Assembly: GCA_025642075.2 (NCBI GenBank)
Contig: JAODUO010001069.1
Location: 1 to 64,000, forward strand
From: Ridgeia piscesae
Taxonomy: Eukaryota > Annelida > Polychaeta > Sabellida > Siboglinidae
DNA length: 64,000 nt
Direction: 5' to 3'
Shown here: piece by piece, positions 49,813 to 62,522 of the stretch
How the letters are laid out: each line of letters starts with the position of its first letter
How positions within the stretch are numbered: position 1 is the stretch's first letter
Made by a program: the position numbers and the translations under genes
Notes under the pieces: generated by a model
What the model was told of the DNA's origin: nothing
Seen by the model: only the letters and a program-made list of their open reading frames with translations
Databases searched by the model: none

Positions 49813-52800
49813 GTAATGTACAGCGGCCATGCATTACAACTGCCCAACGACAGTGCACGGTTCTTATCCACTGGTACTTATAACTGCCTGGCTTTGCGTA
49901 GCCGTAGCCGCGTAGATCCTAGACCTAGTCTAGTATAACTATACGGAACGCTAACTTACCAAGTCTGCAAGCCAAACAGACGAAATTCACGTGTGCTTTC
50001 GCTGACGAGTTAGATCTCTATATACCACCACTACTGACAGGCTTTGCAGTTACTGCATTCAACACAGTGAAACTTTTACTTAGGCTATTAGCGTGCTTGC
50101 ATCATGCATGCTAGCTATGTGTTTACCATATGGTGTATTGTTTACATAGTTTCCGCTATTATATATGCGGTTCGTATTTCCACACAATAAATCGTGTCGA
50201 ATAAACACGCCGTTTAAGCAACTTATATCCGGCTCTCTTGTGCAATTGTATAATTAATGTGAAGCCGTAATAATTATAATATATAGTTAAATCATAATTG
50301 CAAGCTGACGATGTTTGTTTCTGCTTTGCGACGGCAGTTTTTTGGTGTTGTTTATATGCAGTGTCAGTCAACGTATACAGACATGCGGTCGTCTCGCGTC
50401 GCTTCACTGGACACGGATGACTCCGTTAGCGCAGGCAGCCGCCGGAGTATTGATGAATTTCCATGGAGGAGTTAACATTGTTCAATGGCGTGAAGGGGCA
50501 GAGTTCATCCGCTAGGCCGCGGTTACTAATACTAATTAGTTCTCCTTTTCAACACTCCACAATGAGGCGCCACCATGCACGTTGCCTGATCACGATTACA
50601 TGCTGTTTTTCACACCTGTGGTGTTTAAAAAAAATCAATGGAATACAGGAATTAAACCACTAACCGAAACTGTCGAATCCTTTTAACCATGCATTTACCG
50701 TCTCGGTGTGTTTTGCTTTGAAATTCTCATTAACTCACATGTGAAACTCACAGGGTCACGGTTGGAAGGAAGCGTAAAATCTGGCAAAAGAATAATCTTC
50801 TTCCTTGCAAATAATTGATTGACCAGACTGTATATGTAGGTATATAAACGAACTCAAGTTGAACTTGTTGATGTGAAATATTAATGTGAAAGTAATACAA
50901 AAAGTATTACTTTCACATTAATAATGTAAAAGTAATAAAATAATGCATCTTAAAAATGTCATACATTTCTGAAATTAAATACGAGTATAATCTATATAGG
51001 TAGCACATTATTATAGCACCTGAAATACCTTAGAAATAAAATTAGACATACAACCTAAACATAAAGCCACAATAAGTGGTTCGTCCGCCATTACCGAAAG
51101 AGTCCCCAATATATATGGTGTTATGCAGGTCGCTTGAACTTCTGTGAGGCCTTGTTTTTGTTGAATGAGTAGACATTATGTATTTGTGCAGCGTGGTATC
51201 AGAGCTGTTAAATTATGACATATGTCAGTCGGTGTTTTTCTACGTATATATACAGGCGTAATTTGTATTGGTGGTGCGACACAGGCAAATCAATGTCTGG
51301 TTGTAGCAGAAATTAAGGGGTGTCAGGTTAGATATTGGATTGTGCGAAAATTAGCTATGAGGATTTCACGAATTTTAAATAGCACGTGTGTGAACGACGG
51401 GTAATTAATGTTTGAAATGTTAGAGAAAAAAACATGGCAGGCAGCGAATGAAACGTTATAATGGCCGCCTATGGGGAACTCAAATTTGGTCTTACGTCTA
51501 TAATTTTATAATTGGCTAAAACGATGAATATTTCTGAAATGCTAAAGTTAAGAGGTTGCGCAGGGTTAGTAAAAATGCGAAATGCCTTCCTGGCAACGGC
51601 GGAGTCATAGGGAGTAAATTGCTTCGCTGACTGATGAGTTACAAACTATTTTCGTAACCTGACCCAATTTTGTCATTTGTCTCTTCTTCTTTCGCTTTAG
51701 ACTTTGGCTCCAGTTGCGCTGTTGTACGTTGCTGTCAATCGCATGTCCTCCAGGGTATTCGTTGATTTTTTTTGCTTTGCAAGATGTCAAAACCATTCAG
51801 TTTTTAATTGCGCTCTAATCTTAATTTTCGTCTATATTTGTTTTGCCGTTGTTGCCAAGCTTCGATTTTATTTTTATAGTTTCCTAACTTTCTATTTATT
51901 CCCCTGCTAAAAAAAAGCAATTCTAACCCAGCACAGCTTCAGGTCCATGCTGATCCACGGTGTACTATTGGACTATATACGGACTGCCTTTGTATGGATG
52001 ATACAAATAAATAAATAAACAAATACAAATTTAGAAGGGTAACAGAGTAAACAGACACATATCTAAGAGATCATTTAATAACGGAGAATTTAATTACACT
52101 GTTTTAAAGTTCTCTTTTGAACTTTACGAATGACGCACAGTTCACGTACTGTCCTAAGGTACTGTCATAAGGACAGTACGTGAACTGTTGGATATTGTCG
52201 CGTGAATGATACTGTTAGTATTTCGCAAAGTTTGATGTTGGCAGTGTCTCGCATAGCAAGTTTAGTTGTCCATCTGTTGTTTTCCATCTCTATGGTTTTT
52301 CACGGAAGTGTCCTTGCAGCCGTTGAAATATTGGTTAAAAGCTTTAAAGCACCCTCATTATTTAGTTATCGTATTGGAACAGGTACTTGATTCCAAACGT
52401 GGCAAGTACACTGGTCCACGACAGTTGACAGCTCTGTGAACGGATAGCATTGTCTTGAACTGAACACGCTCCCGGACCGGTAGCCAATGAAGCTCTTTCA
52501 AAACAGGCGATGTTGACATATTTGTTTGGCGTATACAGTAATCGCAGAAAGCAACACGATGTATCAGACAGTGAACGCAGGTCAAAGTGGATGCTTGCTG
52601 AAAAAGAAGACATTTCGATCATGCTGTCATCAGAGTAAAATTTAAACGTCAGAAATGTAGGTGGATCTTACATCTCTAGTTTCTGGCGGTGTCTTGGAAG
52701 TAGACTGACCACAGTGTTGTCTGATCGTTCCAGAGGGGGTCGACACCTGGAAGCATACGCATCAGGTATATTCCAGAACCACTATAATTGTATTATAGCC

Positions 52801-53203
52801 AGTGCTTTGTCCGGCCGAACAGGGCAGGGATAGACGTATCTTGCATTATCACCTGCAAGATGGTGCCCCAGCTTCCAGCACTCTCCGTCGTCTCGCCGAT
52901 ATTCCCCTAGATCGCTTCACTTCGTAAGGTTTCCAGGTGATGAAACGCGATGTCCATTGGTTATCTCGTATTTGACTGATGTACCCTCCCAGGTCCACTA
53001 ATGTCACCTGTTGATATCGCATAACGCGAACACAGACTGTGCCGTGATCTACTGACCGCAATCAGACGACACGGTTTGCTGCAAGCGAGAAGGCCGGGCC
53101 GGGCACGTCCACAAACGTGACTGCGATATGTCAGAAATGTCTAGGGAGATATTGTCGCGTGAATGACACTGTTAGCATTTCACAAAATTCGATGTTGGCG
53201 GTG

Positions 53204-53289
<86 letters not shown>

Positions 53290-54325
53290 TCTCTGTCTCT
53301 GTCTCTGTCTCTGTCTCTGTCTCTGTCTCTCCTTCTCTCCCTCTCCCTCTCCCTCTCCTCTCCCTCTCCCTCTCCCCCTCTCTCACTCTGTCTCTCTCCT
53401 CTCTCTCTCACTCACTCACTCACTCACTCACTCACTCACCACTCACTCACTCACTCCTCTCCTCTCGCACTATCTCCCCCTCTCTCTCTCGCTCTCCCCC
53501 CCCCCCTCTCTCTCTTTCAGTCTGTTTCTGATCTCACCCATCGATCCACGTTTTTCTTCCGTTTTGGTTTTCGCATTCTCTGTCAGGTCGCGCTAGTCGA
53601 TGTAACATTTGCATGCTGGCGAATCAGTACCTGTTGAAAACTTAACAGATACTGACGCGAATGCGTAATGGCGGTTCTGTCAGGACAGTCCGAACTCCGA
53701 AGTCACGGATATACGCTACTGTTGCTACTGCTACTGCTACTGCTACTGCTACTGCTACTGCTACTGCTACTGCTACTGCTACTGCTACTGCTACTACTAC
53801 TACTACTACTACTACTGCTGCTTGCTGGCGTAGAAGTAAAGATAATCGAAAATAACGAAATCAATTATTGACACGTTCTACTATGAGTGTATGTTGGTTT
53901 CAGCCCAAGGCCGTGATGGTGTCGTGCATAGACAGTCGCATCATAATGACGCGACTTCTACAGAGTAGCGTGGGAGACATGTTGCTCGTGAGGAATGCCG
54001 GGAATGTTGTTCCGCACAGCGACACCTTACGGGAGAATGGGGTGTCGACGGAGGCGGCAGCACTGGAGCTGGGATGTGTCGTCAACAATATACGTCACGT
54101 GGTCGTGTGTGGTCACTCCGACTGCAAGGTACGCACGCATGAACACACACTGACACTCGCATGCACACGCACACAAAAAACACGCAGATTCACATGCGCG
54201 TGCGCGCATACACACCACATACACACACGCACGCACGCACACACACACACAAACACACACGTGGGCACACACAAATATAAACTAACTCACATATACACAC
54301 CCACCCACCCACCCACACGCACGCA

Positions 54326-54379
<54 letters not shown>

Positions 54380-54448
54380 ACTCCCCACACATACACCCCC
54401 ACCCCCACCCACCCACCCACACACACACGCACACGCACACGCACACGC

Positions 54449-54503
<55 letters not shown>

Positions 54504-57133
54504 GATCGTCACGCAAGAGACCTTTGCACAATCAACTCATCACGCGCTGCTCCGAGAGTAACATAAACACGTGAACGGCGTGAGTAGGTCGGTACACGCG
54601 TGCGCCACTCCGCCCGACTTGTATCGATACTGATCAAGACGACTGCCTGTACACAATACAGCATTCATGCACACGTACACAACTCTTATATCAGGTATAT
54701 CGTGTCCGATAACCCACATCTGTGTCCCACTAAACGAATTTCAGAAATCTGAAAATACGTCGGTTCAAATGACTCACGTTGGTAGAGTTAAGATATTCAA
54801 CAGGCGTTGCGTTGAGGTATTATTCACAGTGACGTCGCTGACAATATGACCCACGAACCACCCGAAATACAGCTTGATTTCTATAGGAAGCATTTAGCCA
54901 AGCTGCCTCTAGTACACGAAGACGGTTCGTGCACGTATATCAATAAAAGACCATATTCACCAAAGTCTACAGCCAGGTATCCGTGTCTACATAGTATTCG
55001 AACCTGGGTTCTGGTGATTGGGTGTCTGACGTTCCACTCACTGTGCCACTGCGCCCCTCGAAACGTTAACCGGTCTGTGTGGGGGGTCGACACAATAGTA
55101 CTAGACTACCAACTAAAGCACGGATCCTCATTACATTATCCATATTTCCATAAGCAGCTTTACACAGTTGCAATCTTCTTTTTCCCCAGAGACAAACTCA
55201 TTAGCAGCGTATTTTCAAGTAATTCATATTAAATAGCGTATCTATGACACGGGTCTTGTTACATGCACTTTTTACTAGTATACATGTCTGTAATGGTGAC
55301 GTTGACACTTTCATACAATCACGGTGTAGCGCTTACATTTCTCAGGCGTTATAAACGTTCCGATTGACGTTTCTGCGCATGCGCGATAAATGTAAACTCA
55401 TTAATGTGCAGCGCATTTATGGTATGTATACATACTACGGGTTGTTCGTTAGGATGTATATATGGAACAGATTATCGGCTGATTGTGTAGGTGCTAGTAG
55501 TGTTAATATGTTTAAAAATAAAATAGACATATACCTAAGACGGGCGGGGTACATTTAGATAGATAGGTTGGACTCTCGATAAGCCAAATGGCTTCCTTGT
55601 CCACCTGCCATCTAGAGGTGATTCTCTAGGTGGCAATCTTGTTAAATCTTGTTAAATCTAATCTCTCAGTAAATTTATTTAATTAACACGAGGCGAACAA
55701 GTTTTGAGGCATGTTTTAATTGCAAGCGTAAATCACGTGACTAGTGCGCCATAATCCGTGACACTTATTTAAACAAACATAAGATGTTATTGTATTGAAC
55801 GACATTTTAAGCAACTTTTCACAGTAATAATCATTGAATATTTCGAAATTCATCTCTGTGTGTATCGTATTGTGCGTTGAATCTGAGCCCACCCTAATGT
55901 TGCCGTTATAACTATAAGCTTACCTTCATTTGATATACAAGTCCGGTAGTGATATAATTCCACATAATCGCAGGCAAATTTGCGTTTCGCACGTCCGGTC
56001 CGGTTTTCATCAACGTGATATTTTATCGCTCATTTCATACACCCTGGTCGCAACGGCGCAGACTGGCACTATCCGTAGTGCTACTTGCGTCTCAGAAGTG
56101 ACGTCAGGCGCAATCTTTTCTAACATTAGATTTATTGAAATATTGTGGAATTATGAAAACGTGTTTCAGGCGATGACCGGACTGTTTGCGATGCGTGACA
56201 CGGTGGAGGAGACCGGTGGCTCCCCCTTGACGCAGTGGGTGAAGACACACGGGCTGGCGACCGTCCGGAAGTACCGTGAACTCGAGGCTGCCGGGGGAGT
56301 CGGACCAATCACGTTCGAGGCGGAAAGTACAAACAGACGCTTCACGGCGTTCATTGACAAGGAAAACCAGTTCGCACCAGTCGACAAGTTTTCGCAGGTA
56401 ACTTGCTGACATTGGTAGCTTATTTTAAATACAATACAAATGGTAAAAGTAATATAATATACGCTGCATGGGACAGTTTTGATTGAATACTTTTTTGAAA
56501 GAGCAGTTTACAACCAAACGTTTACGGTTGAAATACGACGTCAGCTAGTGTTGAGTTTAATTTAAGAACGAAACTATGTTGGAAAACAAAGTTTTGGAGC
56601 CTCCAGTGGATGCCAGAAAGATGCTGTAGACAAACGAGATAAGACTATACAGGTCATGCAATGCAGTACACTAACTAAATAATAGCATGTAGGCCACACA
56701 GTTCATAAAACTAACCAAATAACAGTATACTGCAGGAGACCAACCACATAAAATGATATAGTTCATGCAATACGAGAGACTAACCAAAGATTATTTTATA
56801 GGCCATGCAATGTGGGAGATATCAAATAATATTATATAGGTTATACAATGAAACAAGCTTATTTTTCGCCACCAGATGAGTACAGTTATCTTTGCAACTA
56901 TCTATAATAATGCTTTGTTTTTGTGTCAGGTGAACACACTTCAACAACTAGAGAACATCGTAAGTCACGAGTTCATCCAGGAACGTGTTGTGTCCGACAA
57001 GGTACGACTCAGTGCGATGTGGTTCGACATTTACACGGGAGACTTTTACATGTTCAGTCGTGAGCGAGAAACTTTCGTCGAAGTCACAAACTCGAATTAT
57101 GCGCACCTGGTGGCTGATGCGGAATGCTGGTGA
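49711..57133 (+). CDS. Beta-class carbonic anhydrase (complete, 4 exons)
   Basis: Beta-carbonic anhydrases are zinc enzymes that interconvert CO2 and bicarbonate. Invertebrates keep one or a few, often mitochondrial. Coding segments 49711-49812, 53904-54128, 56170-56397 and 56930-57133 join in phase 0 into 252 codons, close to the usual ~255 of insect enzymes. Zinc ligands are Cys42, His105 and Cys108 (VSCIDSR and CGHSDCK). Asp44 and Arg46 form the catalytic dyad. [20 protein letters not shown] and [10 protein letters not shown] and [15 protein letters not shown] are family blocks. The N-terminus [20 protein letters not shown] has an amphipathic, basic start, but no clear presequence can be claimed. 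A tandem paralogue begins at 62214. Confidence 0.95.
50880..50922. repeat. Perfect inverted repeat, 20-bp stem
   Basis: Arms 50879-50898 and 50904-50923 (ATTAATGTGAAAGTAATAC and complement) pair perfectly around an AAAAA loop. A degenerate third copy AATGTAAAAGTAATA follows. Located in carbonic anhydrase intron 1. Confidence 0.9.
51066..51497 (+). repeat. Undescribed ~400-bp dispersed repeat, copy 3
   Basis: In carbonic anhydrase intron 1. Blocks GTGCAGCGTGGTATCAGAGC (51187), GTCAGTCGGTGTTTTTCTAC (51225), GCAGAAATTAAGGGGTGTCA (51307) and AAACGTTATAATGGCCGCCT (51451) match copies 1 and 2 in order. Confidence 0.8.
51640..52025 (+). mobile_element. Probable LINE 3' untranslated end
   Basis: A non-coding block ends GGATGATACAAATAAATAAA with further AAAC/AAAT units, the short A-rich tandem tail typical of LINE 3' ends. 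No coding part is attached, so the assignment is tentative. Confidence 0.35.
52137..52188. repeat. Inverted repeat, 19-bp stem with 14-nt loop
   Basis: Arms 52137-52155 and 52170-52188 (AGTTCACGTACTGTCC region) pair perfectly. The loop AAGGTACTGTCATA carries a further GTACTGTC. Confidence 0.9.
52193..52256 (+). repeat. Direct repeat, left copy
   Basis: ATATTGTCGCGTGAATGATA and the next 40 bases recur at 53150-53207 with about one change in ten. The two copies bracket about 0.9 kb containing a LINE remnant. Confidence 0.85.
52358..52585 (-). pseudogene. LINE ORF2 C-terminal remnant
   Basis: The minus-strand frame contains [20 protein letters not shown] then [19 protein letters not shown]-x-WLPV-(R/K)-x-R-(I/V)-x-FK is the recognisable C-terminal block of CR1/L2-type LINE polymerases. 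No reverse transcriptase domain is nearby and the frame is short, so it is a dead fragment. Confidence 0.75.
53150..53207 (+). repeat. Direct repeat, right copy
   Basis: Second copy of the 52193-52256 segment; it runs directly into a (CT)n tract. Confidence 0.85.
53203..53518. repeat. (CT)n, (CTGTCT)n and (CACT)n pyrimidine tract
   Basis: CT units to about 53290, then GTCTCT hexamers, CCCTCT units and CTCA units. Frames across it are Ser-Leu repeats and are spurious. Confidence 0.95.
53715..53822. repeat. (CTACTG)n then (CTA)n microsatellite
   Basis: Fifteen or so CTACTG hexamers then CTA triplets, ending about 80 bases before the exon 2 acceptor. Confidence 0.95.
53904..54128 (+). CDS. Beta-carbonic anhydrase exon 2
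   Basis: Residues 35-109, with all three zinc ligands and the Asp-Arg dyad. Donor GTACGC leads straight into a CA/ACGC-rich tract. Confidence 0.96.
54129..54505. repeat. CA/ACGC-rich compound microsatellite after exon 2 donor
   Basis: The donor GTACGCACGC itself begins the ACGC-rich tract. (AC)n, (ACGC)n and (ACCC)n blocks follow up to 54500. Confidence 0.92.
54981..55058 (-). mobile_element. tRNA-like SINE head
   Basis: On the minus strand, GGGGCGCAGTGGCACAGTGA contains an A-box, and 45 bases later CCCAGGTTCGAATAC contains a good B-box. Such heads (GCGCAGTGG...GGTTCGAAT) are typical of tRNA-derived SINEs. The following bases do not match the SINE at 45641, so this is a different family or a tRNA pseudogene. 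Confidence 0.6.
55465..55640 (+). pseudogene. LINE ORF2 C-terminus and 3' region
   Basis: The frame ending at 55558 reads [20 protein letters not shown] then [11 protein letters not shown] and a stop, matching the WN-x-LP-x2-V-x3-(S/T)-V-x2-FK-x2-(L/I)-D end of LINE polymerases. It is followed by an untranslated block with ATCTAGAGGTGATTCTCTAG and TTGTTAAATC repeats. Only the last part of the element is present. Confidence 0.65.
56170..56397 (+). CDS. Beta-carbonic anhydrase exon 3
   Basis: Residues 110-185, [20 protein letters not shown] to FAPVDKFSQ. Donor GTAACT. Confidence 0.96.
56930..57133 (+). CDS. Beta-carbonic anhydrase exon 4 (last)
   Basis: Residues 186-252 and the TGA stop, [15 protein letters not shown] to [12 protein letters not shown]. 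This completes the fold expected for the family. Confidence 0.92.
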   Translation: MNTLQQLENIVSHEFIQERVVSDKVRLSAMWFDIYTGDFYMFSRERETFVEVTNSNYAHLVADAECW

Positions 57134-57834
57134 TTATGCGGTCAAATGAAACGGCCTGGTCGTTTTCGTCGTGAAATCATTTTATATTGCACTATATAAA
57201 CTATGTCTCTTTAGATGTCATCATCGCTAAAATAAAGGTATGTTTCAGTTAACTCTAATCTTCAAATATAATAATAGAGGTATATATGAATACAATCTTG
57301 CCATTTATATTGTAAATATAAATAAACGTGGCATTCAAGTAGACATAAAAGCACACCAAAACACTGAGGGTCAACGTGTTATATGGGATATTGTTTAAAA
57401 TAGTGTATAACACGATTTGTTTATAATCTTATATAACATGATCTTACGACAGAAATACGATTATAGTTTGTAGTTTTTATTCTTTTAAAGCTACGCGTTA
57501 TTATTTGCGTCATTAGTGTGAAACATTTGATAGATACGTGTAAACAAATTCGCTGTTACTTACGTATGTCACATGACGAATTCTTTCCGGTCGTTTATAT
57601 GTATATAGCTATAAAAATGGTAACTAATAATAGAGTATTATCTGTAAATTGGCGCAGTAGATTTGAAAAAGACCAACTAACGGAATTTTTATTATGTTAA
57701 TGTAGTATATCATTTTTTTAAAATATAACCAACTGGGAATGTTCAGTGGATATGTATGTGTGGGCGCGCGGGCGCGTGCGGGTGCATGCGGGTGTACGTG
57801 TGTGTGTTTTGTGATCGAATATGACTTTGTGCAG

Positions 57835-57954
57835 GCGTCTCTGGGTATTTATCGAAATCAGATAACTACATTCGCACGCAGACAACAACTGTTGGACCAC
57901 TGTGAACAGATACAACGTGGTTTCTTCAGTAACTGTAGCGAAGATGAAGTCTAG
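57835..57954 (+). CDS. Possible alternative terminal exon of the carbonic anhydrase gene
   Basis: After an acceptor-like TTTGTGCAG at 57834, a phase-0 frame reads ASLGIYRNQITTFARRQQLL to NCSEDEV and a stop. It could only join in phase from an internal GTACGA at 57002 in exon 4, which would remove 43 residues of the enzyme. No family counterpart is recognised. Its stop lies in the first unit of the following minisatellite. It may be chance. Confidence 0.2.
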   Translation, partial: ASLGIYRNQITTFARRQQLLDHCEQIQRGFFSNCSEDEV

Positions 57955-58590
57955 ATGGTGTTGACTGAATAGTTCTGCCAGTGTGTAAAGTATAAAGTAT
58001 TGCAAGCAGACATCAGGATTGGTTAAGAAGTCTAGATGGTCTTGACTGAACAGGTTTGACGGTGTAAAGTAGAAAGTATTGCAAGCAGACATCAGGATTG
58101 GTAAAGAAGTCTAGATGGTGTTGACTGAACAGGTTTGACGGTGTAAAGTAGAAAGTATTGCAAGCAGACATCAGGACTGGTAAAGAAGTCTAGATGGTGT
58201 TGACTGAACAGGTTTGAGAGGGTATAAAGTATAAAGTATTGCAAGCAGACATCAGGACTGGTAAAGAAGTCTAAATGGTGTTGACTGAACAGGTTTGAGA
58301 GGGTATAAAGTATAAAGTATTCCACGCAGTCACCAGGACTGGTAAAGAAGTCTAGATGGTGTTGACTGAACAGGTTTGAGAGGGTATAAAGTATAACGTA
58401 TTCCACACAGTCACCAGGACTGGTAAAGAAGTCTAGATGGTGTTGACTGAACAGGTTTGAGAGGGTATAAAGTATAAAGTATTCCACGCAGTCACCAGGA
58501 CTGGTAAAGAAGTCTAGATGGTGTTGACTGAACAGGTTTGAGAGGGTATAAAGTATAAAGTATTCCACGCAGTCATCAAGACTGGATAAT
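57945..58590 (+). repeat. 79-82-bp minisatellite, eight copies
   Basis: GAAGTCTAGATGGTGTTGAC begins units at 57945, 58027, 58106, 58185, 58266, 58347, 58428 and 58509. The units share AGGTTTGA, GTATAAAGTATTGCAAGCAG or CCACGCAGTCACCAGG, and GACTGGTAAA. Confidence 0.95.
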
Positions 58591-59170
58591 GCGTTGTATA
58601 TAAAATACAAACAACGAAATGCTGGCATTGGTAGTGTTCATACCATATTTCTATGTATCGCCGATATCATGCGAACTATACGCAGTATACCGCTTGTCGA
58701 CATGGTCCATTTAATTATGTGTCTTGCACGCAGGACGAGCAACTGAACGGTCAAACCACGGGATACTCAACTAGGGATTTGCTCAATATTATGCCATTGT
58801 CTAATGTATAGAAATATATGCATGTTTCATGTTAACATGTTCTAATTGGTGATAAATGTCTGTGTTAGCAAAGGTTGTCTTGTTTTGAATTTGGGAAATG
58901 CTGAAGCAACGGCTATGGTGAGACTTCTAGCAGTAGAGGGCGCTTTTGATACTAGGGCCTATTTGATTATTTATTATTACTATATCTGAGTTGCTTATTA
59001 ACAATCGGTTCTGGTTGAATAAATAACATAGTCAACTCTTTTTCTTTTCCTTGATCCGATAATCAATTCCTTGTTGATTATCGGGTATGAAGAGTGCCTA
59101 ACCGGGGTAGGGGTATTTTATAATGATCTGGTGGCTGTTACATTCATAATGGATCATAACTTTTTTGTGT
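58591..59170. other. Non-coding stretch
   Basis: No gene or repeat supported between the minisatellite and the next microsatellite. Confidence 0.5.
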
Positions 59171-59171
59171 T

Positions 59172-59173
<2 letters not shown>

Positions 59174-59239
<66 letters not shown>

Positions 59240-59258
59240 TATATATATATATATATAA
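59174..59258. repeat. (TA)n microsatellite
   Basis: About 30 TA units, then an AAATTA break and a further nine. Confidence 0.95.
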
Positions 59259-59779
59259 CCCATACTTATACCCTATAACATCGTTATTATAGCATGTATC
59301 GTAATGCATTGTTATGTGTACCTTTGGTGATAAATACATATTGTTTTACTATAAAGCACTATTACATAGGGACAACACTATTTTATTGTTTGATATGATT
59401 AGTAAATACAGTGTATAGGAAGTATCGGTAATTTAAACTTACAGTGAAAGGTAATTAATTACACTTACAAGGTCTCCGTCAATTGTACGTACAAGGAATA
59501 CGTGCGTCACCTTTGATTGACTTTATTTACAACGCCTGCCCTGCACCCACCACTAAGATCTGCGACACAGATCTAGCTCACAGTCAAACATAGCACTTTG
59601 ACAGTGATGCAGCATATTTAGTAGGTCGACGACGGCTAAATACGAACCGGGACGTTGGCAGATGTTTGACATGATGCTGCAAAGAAATATTTTACTGCAG
59701 TGTTAATGCGTGTGTGAATGTGTGCGTTTTCTGCACCGACTCCTCAAATAGACCAGAGGCACACCACGTATGTGACACA
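59259..59779. other. Non-coding stretch
   Basis: Nothing supported. Confidence 0.5.
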
Positions 59780-61240
<1,461 letters not shown>

Positions 61241-61251
61241 ATTGTTCTCGT

Positions 61252-61548
61252 CTAGGGTGATCGAGGTTGGCCATGATTTCCTGTCTTCGTTTTTTTACCT
61301 GTTCTCTTTCCCCTCACCACATTCTCTACCAATAGCCTCCAATTCCTTCCACTTTTTGCAGTTATATCCCATTCTTCTCCCACGCTTTCCAAGTCTGCTC
61401 TTGGAGCCGCTGACAAAGTTGTGCATGTGATAGCCTCGGTTACCCAGGCTCCGCGAGGTGGCAGCACTTTTAAGCCCCTCAACGCTGCCTGGGAAAACTC
61501 ATGCTCTGCATTTGTTAACCGCCAGGACGGCCTTACCCCAGATTAGGG
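61252..61548 (-). pseudogene. LINE C-terminal remnant with adjoining repeat block
   Basis: The minus-strand frame contains DLESVGEEWDITAKSGRNWR then LLVENVVRGK and a basic end, parallel to the frame at 48577-48801. Its upstream part (61441-61548) is the block also found at 42009-42108. Upstream catalytic domains are absent. Confidence 0.5.
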
Positions 61549-61589
61549 TAGAGACGCTGATTGGCTCTCAGGCCAACTATGAAATAAAA

Positions 61590-61625
61590 ATACATACATG
61601 CATGCATGCATGCATGCATACATAC

Positions 61626-61710
<85 letters not shown>

Positions 61711-61863
61711 TACATAACATACACATACATACATACATACATACATACATACATACATACATACACATACATACATACTTTTTCCCCGATGACATACATA
61801 CATACATACATACACATACAACATCATACATACATACATTCATACTTTATACATACATACATA

Positions 61864-61899
<36 letters not shown>

Positions 61900-61938
61900 C
61901 AACACATACACATACACATACACATACACATCACTCAC

Positions 61939-61981
<43 letters not shown>

Positions 61982-62045
61982 TACATACATATAAACGTGT
62001 ATACATACGTATACACACGCATGTACACATGCATACATACACACA
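61590..62045. repeat. (CATG)n, (CATACA)n, (CATA)n and (ACGC)n compound microsatellite
   Basis: CATG/CATA units, CACATA hexamers, CATA runs, an ACGC block at 61862-61900 and a second hexamer block to about 61985. A 14-bp inverted repeat, CGCCCAGCCAACGAG/CTAGTTGGCTGGGCG, follows at 62056-62086. Confidence 0.95.
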
Positions 62046-62213
62046 CGTGTATACGCGCCCAGCCAACGAGCTAGTTGGCTGGGCGCTTATTACCAGATAT
62101 TTTTTGCAAGCTATCATGACGTCACTATGGTGTAATTATGACGTTTTGATGATACCTTGGAGACATTAAGAACATTCGCACTAAGAGAAGACGTGGCCAG
62201 TGACACATCCACG

Positions 62214-62315
62214 ATGCCAGGCCTCGACAAGTTACTCAGGGGTGTCCTCAAATATCAGGCGACCCTTCGACCACAGATGCTGAAAGATTTTCAACGCATT
62301 CGTGACAATCCCGAG
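62214..62315 (+). CDS. Second beta-carbonic anhydrase, exon 1 (gene continues beyond window)
   Basis: It reads [20 protein letters not shown] to FQRIRDNPE and ends at a GTAACT donor, the same 34 codons and the same splice position as the gene at 49711. There are 25 nucleotide differences but only three amino-acid changes (Arg to Gln, Lys to Gln, Val to Leu), so both copies look constrained. The 5' flank also shares GAAGACGT and CACGATGCC phrases. The remaining exons should lie to the right. Confidence 0.9.
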
Positions 62316-62522
62316 GTAACTTAGGCTGCTTGGCCAGTGCACTATATATGTCGGACGGATGTTGTACAGTAAGACTTGTTGTTTATTCTACCCGTGAAGA
62401 CAAATTGTTGACGTATTGGTAGTTTTGGTACTACTGACAGTTAGTTATTAGGGACAAAGAGTAAGAGTAGCAGAACTAGTGATATCAGTAGTAGTTGTAA
62501 TTGTTTTACTGGTAATATAGGT

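Noticed and set aside
52840..53040. Possible transposase remnant with a QDGAPA-like phrase on the plus strand
   Set aside because: The phrase recalls a Tc1/mariner signature, but stops interrupt it and the expected downstream spacing is wrong.
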